Source: an uncultured Collinsella sp. (lineage in GTDB: Bacteria; Actinomycetota; Coriobacteriia; Coriobacteriales; Coriobacteriaceae). From it: a stretch of DNA of 49,393 bases. Numbering within the stretch: position 1 is the stretch's first letter; each line of letters starts with the position of its first letter. The stretch lies in NCBI GenBank assembly GCA_902489965.1, contig CABUCA010000006.1:1-49393 (forward strand). Reading direction: 5' to 3'. Positions 49,339-49,393 of the stretch are shown here, in pieces. The translations under genes and the position numbers were made by a program. Below the pieces are notes generated by a model. That model ran no database searches. It was not told the origin of the DNA and worked only from the letters and a program-made list of their open reading frames with translations.

Positions 49339-49393
49339 TTCGAGTCTCGCCTCGGGCACCATACATGCAAGTGAGCGTTCAAGGGGGTCAAGA
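49339..49393 (+). repeat. Direct repeat copy 2: displaced tRNA-Leu 3' end, runs off the window
   Basis: Identical over at least 55 bp to 49155-49209, 184 bp downstream. It contains only the T-loop-to-CCA part of the tRNA, so it is not a functional tRNA. The repeat reaches the window end and may continue. It could be an attachment-site remnant or a local duplication. Confidence 0.9.

Noticed and set aside
49017..49391. 124-residue minus-strand frame across tRNA-Leu
   Set aside because: It reads through a tRNA, its terminator and a direct repeat; it is not a gene.

Overview
The window is GC-rich, gene-dense, chromosomal-looking DNA. Gene content and style (bacterial Elp3, PurL with fused glutaminase, a RecJ-RecQ fusion, a full branched-chain amino-acid ABC operon, a lactate-dehydrogenase/Etf operon with ferredoxin-fused EtfA, a sortase-anchored small protein) suggest an anaerobic gut actinobacterium of the Coriobacteriia, most likely Collinsella. 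This is inferred from memory of gene families, not from a search.

Layout. 1-3641 (+): a DUF4097 protein cut by the window edge, then an elp3 / spermidine-synthase-like pair. 3669-9287 (-): a compact operon TerB-domain protein > BrxD-like ATPase > Lhr-type helicase, a DNA-processing or defence-like triad. 9375-13415 (-): a DUF554 membrane protein and five small or secreted proteins, one with an LAQTG sorting signal. 13761-17386 (+): FAD-linked 2-hydroxyacid dehydrogenase plus EtfB and ferredoxin-EtfA, the layout of an electron-bifurcating lactate dehydrogenase. 17383-22957: HD hydrolase, AzlCD exporter, KdgT-type permease, membrane diguanylate cyclase, EamA exporter. 23057-31330: purL (-), a CPA2-type antiporter (+), a striking array of six palindromes, an SDR reductase (-) and homoserine dehydrogenase (-). 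31581-36909 (+): a decayed livJ relic followed by an intact livJHMGF operon. 37085-38563 (+): cutC and a GalT-like gene broken by an in-frame TGA. 38594-39592 (-): bile-acid:Na+ symporter family protein. 39867-49051 (+): recJ-recQ fusion, rel, a metallo-hydrolase, class II aldolase, and a transglutaminase-like protein. The window ends with tRNA-Leu(CAA), whose 3' end and downstream flank are repeated 184 bp further on.

The most unusual structure is at 28568-28923. Six 46-bp palindromes, each a 14-bp arm, an 18-nt loop and a 14-bp arm, start exactly 62 bp apart, separated by 16-bp spacers. The arms change together between units so that pairing is kept, and the loop core occurs in both orientations. 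It is not coding and not a CRISPR array; it looks like a mosaic palindromic repeat or a structured 3'-UTR of the antiporter mRNA. The second candidate system is the TerB/ATPase/helicase triad. Its parts belong to families linked to Ter and BREX systems, but no methyltransferase, PglZ or nuclease accompanies them here.

Metabolically the region combines amino-acid import and export (Liv, AzlCD), amino-acid and purine synthesis (hom, purL), glycolysis (fba), lactate oxidation or formation (Ldh-Etf), stringent response (rel) and c-di-GMP signalling. All family assignments come from reading motifs; no database was searched.
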